From positions 1-39,818 of the forward strand of contig WHUD01000026.1 of the NCBI GenBank assembly GCA_009377385.1: DNA of 39,818 bases, given 5' to 3'. Below the pieces are notes generated by a model. That model did no database searches. It was not told the origin of the DNA and worked only from the letters and a program-made list of their open reading frames with translations. The translations under genes and the position numbers were made by a program. This stretch comes from Actinophytocola sp. (lineage in GTDB: Bacteria; Actinomycetota; Actinomycetes; Mycobacteriales; Pseudonocardiaceae). Shown one piece after another: positions 9,217 through 16,062 of the stretch (positions are counted from its first letter, which is position 1; each line of letters starts with the position of its first letter).

Positions 9217-9245
9217 TTTATAACGAGGTGTCAGGGCGCGGGTAA
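9217..9245 (-). promoter_or_regulatory. Possible promoter of the penicillin-acylase gene
   Basis: Reading the minus strand, TTACCC (9245-9240) and TATAAA (9222-9217) are 17 bp apart, and the downstream AAGGAGG and GTG start at 9190 fit a short leader. The -10 match is good and the -35 match is weak. Confidence 0.4.
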
Positions 9246-9256
9246 CGGTGCTCGAC

Positions 9257-9994
9257 TCAGGCCCCGTCGAGTGCCTCTTCCTGCTGGCTACGACGGAGTG
9301 CGGCGGTGCGTGCGCCAGCGATGTGCGCCCGCGCCGCCCGGCGCGCGGCAGGGCCGTCGCCCGCCATGATCGCGGTGAAGATGCGCTCGTGGTCCTGGCG
9401 AGACCTCTCCAACCGCCCGGGGATGGTCAGCGTCGTCTGCATCCCCGCGGCGAGGATCTCGTGCAGCACTCCCCTGGTCTTGCTCAAGAACCGGTTACCG
9501 GCCGCCTCCACGATGCGCAGGTGGAACGCCTCGTCCAGCGCCTGCAGCCGGTCCCAGTCCACCGGGTCCTGCCTGCTGGCCTCGTCGAGCTGCTCGTACG
9601 CCTCCCGCACCCGCGCGAGCCGTTGCGGGTCCTGTCGGGTCGCTGCCCACGCGGCGGCAGGCAGCTCAAGCACCTCCCGCATGTCGAACAGCTCAACCAG
9701 GGTCATCTCGGAGTCGCTCAGCGCGGACCGCAGCCCCCTCGTCGCGGCGGGCTCGGTGACGAACACGCCCTGCCCGTGCCGGATGTCCACCCTGCCGCGC
9801 GCCTCAAGGCTCCGCATCGCCTCCCGCAGCGACGGCCTGCTCACACCCAGCATGGTGGCCAGTTCCCGCTCAGCGGGCAGCCGCGAACCCGGCGTGAGCC
9901 GTTCGCTTTCGATCACGTCGAGCACCCGGCGCGCGATGCGCTCGGAGACCCGCCCCTGCCCGAGCGGCTCCCACAACTGGTCGGAACTGGTCAT
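9257..9994 (-). CDS. FadR-type GntR regulator (FCD domain)
   Basis: 245 residues: a winged helix-turn-helix at about 15-80 (PAERELATMLGVSRPSLREAMRSLEARG) and an all-helical FCD ligand domain at about 95-230 (LDEAFHLRIVEAAGN, DHERIF, AHIAGAR), whose His/Asp residues usually hold a metal that binds carboxylate effectors. FadR-subfamily regulators commonly control organic-acid catabolism. Its divergent position, 189 bp from suyA, suggests that it controls the sulfolactate operon, with sulfolactate, sulfopyruvate or a similar acid as a possible ligand; this is inference. The ATG at 9994 fits the family's N-terminus, though no strong ribosome site is evident. A candidate operator lies at 10132-10142. 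Confidence 0.88.
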   Translation of the reverse strand: MTSSDQLWEPLGQGRVSERIARRVLDVIESERLTPGSRLPAERELATMLGVSRPSLREAMRSLEARGRVDIRHGQGVFVTEPAATRGLRSALSDSEMTLVELFDMREVLELPAAAWAATRQDPQRLARVREAYEQLDEASRQDPVDWDRLQALDEAFHLRIVEAAGNRFLSKTRGVLHEILAAGMQTTLTIPGRLERSRQDHERIFTAIMAGDGPAARRAARAHIAGARTAALRRSQQEEALDGA

Positions 9995-10131
9995 CCTCGC
10001 TCGCTTCCCGCTTCTGGCGCCCTAGCAGTATCGCAGCAGGCAGGAGCATCGCAGCGAGGCGACACCGCCAGCGCTGCGAACTACGTCACACTTGTCAGCC
10101 GCCACGCCACCATCATAAGGTCTGTGGACAG

Positions 10132-10142
10132 AGGTCAAACCA
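10132..10142. promoter_or_regulatory. Candidate FadR-family operator upstream of suyA
   Basis: AGGTCAAACCA fits the GntR/FadR-subfamily pattern T-N-G-T-N3-A-C-N-A except for the first base. It lies in the divergent region between the FadR-like gene and suyA, about 40 bp before the suyA start. Short motifs of this kind occur by chance, so context carries most of the weight. Confidence 0.4.
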
Positions 10143-10183
10143 CTTACCTTCGACCTGCCCACCTACGCTGAGAGGTGATCCCC

Positions 10184-10477
10184 GTGCGGCCAGACTTCCT
10201 GGCGCATCACGAAGGCGACTCCGTCGCGGTCGCGGTACGAGACCTGTCGCCCGGCACCGTCGAGGGCGGCTACCTCACCGGCCCCGTCGCCATCCAGATC
10301 GACCTGCGGCACGACGTCCCGCTCGGCCACAAGCTCGCCCTGGCCGACCTGTCGGCCGGCGACGACGTCATCGAGTACGGCGTGCGCGTCGGCACCGCGA
10401 GCAAGAACATCCACAAGGGCGAGTACGTCCACGTACACAACGTGAGGAGCGCACGGTGGCAGACGAGCGTCGCATAA
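10184..10477 (+). CDS. suyA: (2R)-sulfolactate sulfo-lyase, small subunit (SAF domain)
   Basis: 97 residues forming one SAF domain: HHEGDSVAVAVRDLSPGT, HDVPLGHKLALADL, GDDVIEYG and KGEYVHVHNVRSARW. SAF-domain small subunits pair with a UxaA/GarD-type large subunit; SuyA with SuyB eliminates sulfite from (R)-3-sulfolactate to give pyruvate in the cytoplasm. Altronate or galactarate dehydratase subunits share the fold, and the sulfolactate assignment rests on the neighbours (sulfolactate dehydrogenases, SQ kinase and aldolase). I start at the GTG at 10184, which has GAGAGG 8 nt upstream; the in-frame GTG at 10175 would overlap that ribosome site. It overlaps suyB by 22 bp, so the subunits are coupled. 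Confidence 0.85.
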   Translation: MRPDFLAHHEGDSVAVAVRDLSPGTVEGGYLTGPVAIQIDLRHDVPLGHKLALADLSAGDDVIEYGVRVGTASKNIHKGEYVHVHNVRSARWQTSVA

Positions 10478-11619
10478 CCGGGTACCGCCGGCAGGACGGC
10501 ACGGTCGGCATCCGCAACCACACGGTCATCCTTCCCGTCGACGACCTTTCCAACGCGGCTGCCGAGGCCGTGGCCAATGTCGTGCCGGGTACGCTCGCGC
10601 TGCCGCACGCCTACGGACGGCTGCAGTTCGGCGCGGACCTCGACCTGACCTTCCGCACGTTGATCGGCACTGGCCGCAACCCCAACGTCGCGTCGGTCGT
10701 CGTGATCGGCATCGAGCCGAACTGGACCCACCGGGTCGTCGAGGGCATCGCGGAGACCGGCAAGAAGGTCGCGGGCTACGCCATCGAGGGCAACGGCGAC
10801 CTGCGCACGATCGAGCAGGCCGCGCGCACTGCGGCGAGTTTCCTGCAGGATGACTCGGAAAACGTCCGCGAGCCGGTGGAGCGCGGCGAGATCATGATGT
10901 CGATCAAGTGCGGCGAGTCCGACACCACCAGCGGACTCGGTTCCTGCCCCACCACCGCGGGGGCGGTCGACCGGTGGGTCGATGCGGGCGGCACCGTCCT
11001 GTTCGGAGAGACCAGCGAGCTGACCGGCGGCGAGCACCTGATCGCGGAGCGCTGTGTCAACGACGAGGTCCGCAAGCGGTTCCAGTCCATCTACGACAGC
11101 TACATCGACATGATCGAGCGCACCGGCGCGAATCTGCTCGGCTCGCAGCCGACGCAGGGCAACATCGCTGGCGGGCTGTCCACCATCGAGGAGAAGGCGA
11201 TGGGCAACATCGCCAAGACCGGCACCAAGCCCGTCGTCGGCGCGCTCGATCCCGCGCAGACGCCAGAATCCGGGCCTGGTCTGTACTTTATGGACACCTC
11301 GTCGGCTGCTGCGGAGTGCGTCACGCTGATGGCGGCTGGCGGCGCCGCGATCCACCTCTTCCCCACCGGCCAGGGCAACGTCATCGGCAACCCGATCGAG
11401 CCGGTCGTCAAGCTCACCGCCAACCCGAAGACCGCCGAGTCCATGAGCGAGCACATCGACCTCGACTGTTCCGGGCTGCTGCGCCGCGACTACGACCTCA
11501 CGCAGGCGGGTGACCTGCTGATGGACGTCGTCGACCGCACGGTCAACGGCAGGCTGACGTGTGCCGAGGTGATGGGACATCGCGAGTTCGTGTTCACCAA
11601 GCTCTATCCGAGCGCCTGA
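10456..11619 (+). CDS. suyB: (2R)-sulfolactate sulfo-lyase, large subunit (UxaA family)
   Basis: 387 residues of the UxaA/altronate-dehydratase catalytic family. Recognisable segments are GYRRQDGTVGIRNHTVILPV at the start, PHAYGRLQFGADLDLTFRTL, IKCGESDTTSGLGSCPTTA, and the late FPTGQGNVIGNPIEPVVKLT. Together with SuyA it should cleave the C-S bond of (R)-sulfolactate, using iron, to give pyruvate and sulfite. The start is a GTG at 10456 with GAGGAG six nt before it. Uronate-pathway partners (UxaB, UxuA, KdgK) are absent, whereas SlcC and ComC, which make the (R)-isomer, follow in the same operon; that favours SuyB over altronate or galactarate dehydratase. Assignment moderately strong, not proven by sequence alone. 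Confidence 0.85.
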   Translation: MADERRITGYRRQDGTVGIRNHTVILPVDDLSNAAAEAVANVVPGTLALPHAYGRLQFGADLDLTFRTLIGTGRNPNVASVVVIGIEPNWTHRVVEGIAETGKKVAGYAIEGNGDLRTIEQAARTAASFLQDDSENVREPVERGEIMMSIKCGESDTTSGLGSCPTTAGAVDRWVDAGGTVLFGETSELTGGEHLIAERCVNDEVRKRFQSIYDSYIDMIERTGANLLGSQPTQGNIAGGLSTIEEKAMGNIAKTGTKPVVGALDPAQTPESGPGLYFMDTSSAAAECVTLMAAGGAAIHLFPTGQGNVIGNPIEPVVKLTANPKTAESMSEHIDLDCSGLLRRDYDLTQAGDLLMDVVDRTVNGRLTCAEVMGHREFVFTKLYPSA

Positions 11620-11634
11620 CCGACGGGACTGTCG

Positions 11635-13053
11635 ATGCATCACACCACCCTCATCGGCGGGCGGTGGTCCGACCCGCCTGGCCGCAAACACGTCCACAAC
11701 CCGGTGGACGGCGCCGTCGTCGGGTCGGTCGGCTACAGCTCCGCCGCCGACGCGGAAGCGGCGGGCGACGCCGCTGCGGACGCCTTCACCGCCTGGGCCC
11801 AGACACCGGCCAGGGCGCGCGGCGATCTGCTGCGGCGCGCCGCCGACCTCATCGAGGACCGCGCGGACCAGCTCAGCACCCTTCTCGCGCGGGAAACCGG
11901 CAAGCGCAAACCAGAGGCGGCGGGCGAGATCGGGCTCTCGGCGGAGTACTTCCGCTGGTTCGCCGAGCAAGCCCGCCGACCGGCTGGCGCCGTCGTGCCG
12001 AACGAGGCCGCCGACCGGCGGCACCTCACGATCCATCGGCCAGCCGGGGTCGTCTCGAGCCTGACGCCGTGGAACTTCCCGTGCTCGATCCAGGCGCGCA
12101 AGCTCGCGCCCGCGCTCGCGGCTGGCTGCACCGTCGTCGCGCGGGTCTCGGAGAAGGCGCCGCTCGCGGTCACCGAGCTGTTCCGCTGCCTCACCGACGC
12201 CGGGCTGCCCGACGGCGTGGTCAACCTGGTGCACGGGCCCGCCGCCGAGATCACCGACGCCTACCTGGCGCACCCTGCGGTCCGGGTCGTCACATTCACC
12301 GGATCGACCGGCGTCGGACGGCGGATCATGGCCACGGCCAGCGAACGGGTGGTGCGCCCACTGCTGGAGCTCGGTGGCGACGCGGCGTTCCTGGTCTTCT
12401 CCGACGCCGACGTCGACGCCGCGGTCGAGGGCGCGCTGCTGGCGAAGTTCCGCAACACTGGGCAGTCCTGCATCGCGGCCAACCGGTTCCTGGTGCACGA
12501 CGCCGTCTACGACGAGTTCACCACGGCGCTGGCCCAGCGCATCGATGCCATGACGATCGGCGACGGCATGGCCGACCCGGTCCCCGACCTGGCGGCCTGT
12601 ATCGACGACGACCGGGTCCGGGAGGTCACCGGCATGGTGACCGAGGCGCTCGACAAGGGCGCGCGGCGGCTGACCGCGCCACGCGAGGTGCCGCTCGGCG
12701 CGTTCTGCGCGCCCGCGCTGCTCGCGGACGTGCCCGACGAGTGCGCGCTCGCCAGCGAGGAGGTGTTCGGACCGGCAGCCGCCGTGTTCCGGTTCAGCAC
12801 CGAGGAGGAGGCGCTGGCCAGGGCGAACGGCACCGAGATGGGCCTCGCGGGCTACTTCTACGGCCGCGACACCGCGCGGATGTGGCGGGTGGCCGAGCAG
12901 TTGGACGTCGGGATCATCGGCGTCAACAATCCGCTGCCGACCGCCTGCTTCGCGCCGGTGGGCGGCACCAAGCAGTCCGGGATCGGGCGCGAGGGCGGTG
13001 AGCTGGGCCTCGCCGAGTTCGAAGAGGTCCGCTACCTGGCGTTCGGGGTGTGA
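11635..13053 (+). CDS. Aldehyde dehydrogenase, probable 3-sulfolactaldehyde dehydrogenase
   Basis: 472 residues of the ALDH superfamily, nearest in style to succinate-semialdehyde dehydrogenases. Catalytic residues are present: Asn147 in PWNFP, Glu245 in LELGG and the nucleophile Cys279 in NTGQSCIAANR. In sulfo-Entner-Doudoroff bacteria an ALDH of this type oxidises (S)-sulfolactaldehyde to (S)-sulfolactate; that product is what SlcC, two genes' overlap away, would use. One oddity is the cofactor-binding loop, which reads CTVVARVSEKAPL, with Arg170 where most relatives have a Lys that contacts NAD(P). The gene starts 15 bp after suyB and its stop overlaps the slcC start, so it is an internal member of the operon. 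Substrate assigned from context. Confidence 0.8.
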   Translation: MHHTTLIGGRWSDPPGRKHVHNPVDGAVVGSVGYSSAADAEAAGDAAADAFTAWAQTPARARGDLLRRAADLIEDRADQLSTLLARETGKRKPEAAGEIGLSAEYFRWFAEQARRPAGAVVPNEAADRRHLTIHRPAGVVSSLTPWNFPCSIQARKLAPALAAGCTVVARVSEKAPLAVTELFRCLTDAGLPDGVVNLVHGPAAEITDAYLAHPAVRVVTFTGSTGVGRRIMATASERVVRPLLELGGDAAFLVFSDADVDAAVEGALLAKFRNTGQSCIAANRFLVHDAVYDEFTTALAQRIDAMTIGDGMADPVPDLAACIDDDRVREVTGMVTEALDKGARRLTAPREVPLGAFCAPALLADVPDECALASEEVFGPAAAVFRFSTEEEALARANGTEMGLAGYFYGRDTARMWRVAEQLDVGIIGVNNPLPTACFAPVGGTKQSGIGREGGELGLAEFEEVRYLAFGV

Positions 13054-14015
13054 GGCTGGTGAGCATCGACATCGCGGTCGTCGAGGACGTCTGGGCTGAG
13101 CCCTTCGACGAACTGGCCAGCAGGCGGGTCGTGGCGTTCGAGCCGGACGCCTGGCGCAACGACGCCCGGCTGCGCGAGCTCGCGGCGAGCGCGCGGACGC
13201 TGGTGGTGCGCAACCGCACCCAGGTCACGCGGGACGTGCTCGCCACGGGCGTGGCGGCCGTCGCCCGCGCTGGCGTCGGGCTGGACAACATCGATCTGGC
13301 CGCTGCGGCGGAACTGGGCGTGAGCGTGATCGTGCCGACAGGGGTCAACGCCGCCAGCGTGGCCGAGCACGCGCTCGGCCTCGCGCTCGCCGTCGCCCGT
13401 GACGTCGTCGCGGGTGACGGCGGGGTCAGGGCGGGCCGGTGGGACCGGACGCCCGGCCGGGAGCTGTCGGGCGGGACCTGGGGCCTGCTGTCGGCGGGCG
13501 CGACCGCGCGGGCAACGGCGCGGCTGGCCAGGGCGATCGGCATGCGCGTCGTCGCCTACGACCCGTACGTCGATCCGGCGCATCCCGAGCTGCGCGAGCT
13601 TGGTGTCCGGCTGCGCCCGCTGACCGAGGTCGTCGCGGCGGCCGACGTGCTGAGCGTGCATCTGCCCGCGACACCGGAGACCGAGGGGCTGGTCAGCCGG
13701 GAGTTGCTCGCGCACGCCAAGCAGGGGCAGATCCTGGTCAACGTCGGGCGCGGCGAGGTGCTGGACGAGGACGCCGTGGCGGAGGCGATCGAGTCGGGCC
13801 GCCTCGCTGGCGCGGGGCTGGACATGCGACGCACCGAACCCCCGACGCCCGGCCGCATCGACGCGCTGCCCGGCGTCGTGCTGACCCCGCACGTCGCGGG
13901 CATCACGCGGCAGTCGCAGGCGCGCATCGCGGGGATCCTGTGCGCCGAGCTGGACGTCCTGCTGAACGGCGGCACCTCGGCGTACGCGGTCACACCACGG
14001 GAGGCCAGCGCATGA
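13050..14015 (+). CDS. slcC: D-2-hydroxyacid dehydrogenase, probable (S)-sulfolactate dehydrogenase
   Basis: 321 residues with the D-isomer-specific 2-hydroxyacid dehydrogenase layout. Catalytic residues are the Arg of NVGRGEVLDEDAV, the Glu of MRRTEPPTP and the His of LTPHVAGIT. SlcC of sulfolactate-degrading bacteria belongs to this family and oxidises (S)-sulfolactate to sulfopyruvate. The Rossmann loop is unusual: GLLSAGATARATARLARAIG, where GxGxxG should stand, so the first and third glycines are Ser and Ala. The start is the GTG at 13050 (overlapping the ALDH stop); a GTG at 13059 is possible. It is coupled to comC by ATGA. The pairing with comC and suyAB is the main support for sulfolactate as substrate; phosphoglycerate or another 2-hydroxyacid is possible. 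Confidence 0.8.
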   Translation: MRLVSIDIAVVEDVWAEPFDELASRRVVAFEPDAWRNDARLRELAASARTLVVRNRTQVTRDVLATGVAAVARAGVGLDNIDLAAAAELGVSVIVPTGVNAASVAEHALGLALAVARDVVAGDGGVRAGRWDRTPGRELSGGTWGLLSAGATARATARLARAIGMRVVAYDPYVDPAHPELRELGVRLRPLTEVVAAADVLSVHLPATPETEGLVSRELLAHAKQGQILVNVGRGEVLDEDAVAEAIESGRLAGAGLDMRRTEPPTPGRIDALPGVVLTPHVAGITRQSQARIAGILCAELDVLLNGGTSAYAVTPREASA

Positions 14016-15001
14016 TCCACTACGCCGAGGCGCACGACCTCACGCTGTCGCTGCTGACCGGCGCGGGGTTCGCGCCGGAGCGGGCGGCCACCATCACCGA
14101 GGCGATCCTGCTCGCCGACGTCTGGGGGCTGCCCTCGCACGGGCTGCTGCGACTGCCGTACTACCTCGACCGCTGCGCGGCGGGCGGCTACCGGGTCGAC
14201 GCCGAGCTGACCACGACGGAGGACACCGGTCCGCTGGTGACGCTGGACGGCGCTGGTGGGCTCGGGCACTGGCAGGTCAAGGCGGCGGCGGAGCTGGCCC
14301 GGGACCGGTGCCTCCGGTACGGCATCGCGGCGGTTGCCGTTGCCGACTCCGGGCACTGCGGCGCGCTGGGCGCGTACACGTTGCCGCTGGTGAACGCGGG
14401 CCTCGCGGGGCTGGTGTTCTCCAACGGACCTGCGGTGATGGCGCCGTGGGGCAGCAACACCCGGCTGCTGTCGACGTCGCCGATCGCGGCGGGCATCCCG
14501 GTGCCGGATCGGCCCGCGATCGTGGACCTCGCGCTCAGCGCGGTCGCGCGCGGCACGATCGCGGCGAAGGCGCAGGCTGGCGAGCCGTTGCCGGAGGGCT
14601 GGGCGCTGGACGCAGGCGGCGAGCCAACCACGGACGCGCGCGCCGCGCTGCACGGACTGCTCGCGCCGCTGGGCGGAGCGAAGGGCTACGCGCTGGCGTT
14701 CCTGGTCGAGTCGCTGACGGGCGGCATGGTCGGCCCGAACCTGTCCGCCGACGTGCCGGACTTCTTCGACGCGGACAGCAACCACCAACCACAGGGCATC
14801 GCGCACCTGGTCGTGGCGCTGGATCCGCGCAGGACGACGCCGGGCGACGCCGACGCGCGGCTACGCGACCTCGCCAAACGGGTCGGTGACAGCGGTGGGC
14901 GGATTCCCGGCGGACGCAGGCTGTTACCCGCGGAGATCACCGGGGACACGCCGCTCGCCGTGGCCGACGCGGTGCTCGCGGACCTGCGCGCCCGCGCATA
15001 G
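14012..15001 (+). CDS. comC: Malate/L-lactate dehydrogenase family, probable (R)-sulfolactate dehydrogenase
   Basis: 329 residues of the Ldh_2/MDH2 family (not the Rossmann LDH family): SHGLLRLPYYLDR near residue 45, VADSGHCGALGAYT carrying the expected catalytic His, VFSNGPAVMAPWGS, and GGAKGYALAFLVESLTG. ComC is a member of this family that interconverts sulfopyruvate and (R)-3-sulfolactate with NAD(P)H, known from coenzyme M synthesis and from sulfolactate-degrading bacteria. In this operon it would reduce the sulfopyruvate made by SlcC to the isomer that SuyAB cleaves. The ATG overlaps the slcC stop (ATGA). It is the last gene before a 94-bp gap and the DeoR gene. Ureidoglycolate or other dehydrogenases of the family are alternatives less favoured by context. 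Confidence 0.85.
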   Translation: MIHYAEAHDLTLSLLTGAGFAPERAATITEAILLADVWGLPSHGLLRLPYYLDRCAAGGYRVDAELTTTEDTGPLVTLDGAGGLGHWQVKAAAELARDRCLRYGIAAVAVADSGHCGALGAYTLPLVNAGLAGLVFSNGPAVMAPWGSNTRLLSTSPIAAGIPVPDRPAIVDLALSAVARGTIAAKAQAGEPLPEGWALDAGGEPTTDARAALHGLLAPLGGAKGYALAFLVESLTGGMVGPNLSADVPDFFDADSNHQPQGIAHLVVALDPRRTTPGDADARLRDLAKRVGDSGGRIPGGRRLLPAEITGDTPLAVADAVLADLRARA

Positions 15002-15028
15002 CCAGACGCCCCGCCGGGTGGCCAAATG

Positions 15029-15056
15029 TTCGGAAATCAACAACCTCTGGTAGTGT
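15029..15056 (+). promoter_or_regulatory. Possible promoter of the DeoR regulator gene
   Basis: TTCGGA (15029-15034) and TAGTGT (15051-15056) are 16 bp apart in the 94-bp gap before the DeoR gene. The -35 overlaps a GGAAATCAA nonamer (15032-15040) that also occurs upstream of xsc. CAACA in the spacer resembles half-sites seen before the kinase gene. Confidence 0.4.
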
Positions 15057-15095
15057 CGTCCGGGTTGGGCGAACGATCCGGAGGGAGCGACGAGC

Positions 15096-15911
15096 ATGGG
15101 CGATCAGTCGATGCGCTACGTGGGCGCGCCTGATCGCCGCGACCGCATCCTGGCCACGCTGCGCACAACCGGCTTCCTGTCGGTGACGGCGCTTGCCCGC
15201 GAGCTCGGCGTCTCCGACATGACGGTGCGCAGGGACCTGCGCAGGCTCGCCGAGCAGGGCAAGGTCCAGGTGGTTCACGGCGGGGTGAGCCTGCTGCACG
15301 GCACGCTGCAGACGCCGGACTTCGCCGCGCGCGCCAAGAACAACGCGACGGCCAAGCGCGCCATCGCCAAGCAGGCGCTTGACTACGTCGACGCCGCCGA
15401 CACCATCGCGCTCGACGCGGGCACCACCACCTACGAGCTGGCGCAGGCCCTGCCGGACGACTTCGCGGGCACGGTGGTGACCAACTCGGTTCCCGTCGTG
15501 CAGTTGCTGCTGCACCAGCCCGGCAAGCGGCTGATCGGGCTCGGCGGCGACCTGGTGCACGAGAGCCAGGCGTTCGCGGGACCGATGACGGCGGAGGACG
15601 CCAGCAGACTGCGAGTTCGCACGTTCTTCCTCGGCGCGGCAGCGGTGGACGCCAAGGGCGTCTACGTGGCTGCCGACATCGAGCGGCCGACCAAGCTCGC
15701 GCTGATGGACATCGCCGACCGGGTGGTGCTGCTGGTCGACAACGCCAAGTTCGCCCACCGCGAGCCTGTGGTGCTGTGCGACCTCGACCGGATCGACGTG
15801 CTGATCTCCGACCGCTCCCCCGGCGCCGAGATCGAAGCCGCGCTGGCTCATCACGGCGTCGAGCTGCGCACCGCACGGTCCGGGCGCGGCGAGGGCCGCT
15901 ACGCCGGATAA
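15096..15911 (+). CDS. DeoR-family regulator of the SQ operon (YihW/CsqR-like)
   Basis: 271 residues: a DeoR-type helix-turn-helix at about 26-55 (SVTALARELGVSDMTVRRDLRRLAEQG) and a DeoRC sugar-phosphate-sensing domain with LDAGTTTYELAQAL near residue 108 and VDNAKFAHREPV near 215. DeoR regulators repress sugar operons until a phosphorylated or free sugar binds; in E. coli the SQ genes are controlled by a DeoR protein, YihW/CsqR. It stands alone between the sulfolactate operon and the SQ kinase operon, with GGAGGGAG about 10 nt before its ATG. The likely target is the palindrome at 15991-16008 overlapping the kinase promoter. The ligand (SQ, sulfofructose or its phosphate) is inferred. Confidence 0.85.
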   Translation: MGDQSMRYVGAPDRRDRILATLRTTGFLSVTALARELGVSDMTVRRDLRRLAEQGKVQVVHGGVSLLHGTLQTPDFAARAKNNATAKRAIAKQALDYVDAADTIALDAGTTTYELAQALPDDFAGTVVTNSVPVVQLLLHQPGKRLIGLGGDLVHESQAFAGPMTAEDASRLRVRTFFLGAAAVDAKGVYVAADIERPTKLALMDIADRVVLLVDNAKFAHREPVVLCDLDRIDVLISDRSPGAEIEAALAHHGVELRTARSGRGEGRYAG

Positions 15912-15990
15912 CCCCGCCGCCGCCTCGACTCACTCCCGTAACTCCTCGCCTGCCGCTGCCGCGCGGCCGCTCGCCGCCGAAGCCTCCCTA

Positions 15991-16021
15991 AGATGTTGAC
16001 TTTCCAACATATATTGTTAGT
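15991..16021 (+). promoter_or_regulatory. Kinase-operon promoter with overlapping DeoR-type operator
   Basis: ATGTTG (15991-15996) and CAACAT (16003-16008) form a perfect 6-bp inverted repeat with a 6-nt spacer, and a third half-site TTGTTA follows at 16012-16017. The repeat overlaps a good promoter: -35 TTGACT (15994-15999), 16-bp spacer, -10 TAGTCT (16016-16021). The stretch is AT-rich in a GC-rich region. A repressor bound here would block RNA polymerase, and the adjacent DeoR protein is the natural candidate. Confidence 0.7.
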
Positions 16022-16062
16022 CTTTCGACACGACAGCGGCGAGCGAGCCGGAAGGAGCCGTC

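Noticed and set aside
7160..9223. Long plus-strand open frame opposite the acylase gene
   Set aside because: It mirrors the GC-rich codon pattern of the true gene on the other strand, is Arg/Val/Gly/Leu rich without motifs, and has no ribosome site. The same applies to long antisense frames at 10270-12498, 17585-19603 and 22343-24283 on the minus strand.
10184..11619. Altronate or galactarate dehydratase
   Set aside because: The family fits, but no uronate or galactarate pathway gene is adjacent, while sulfolactate dehydrogenases and SQ enzymes are in the same or next operon. Kept only as an alternative.
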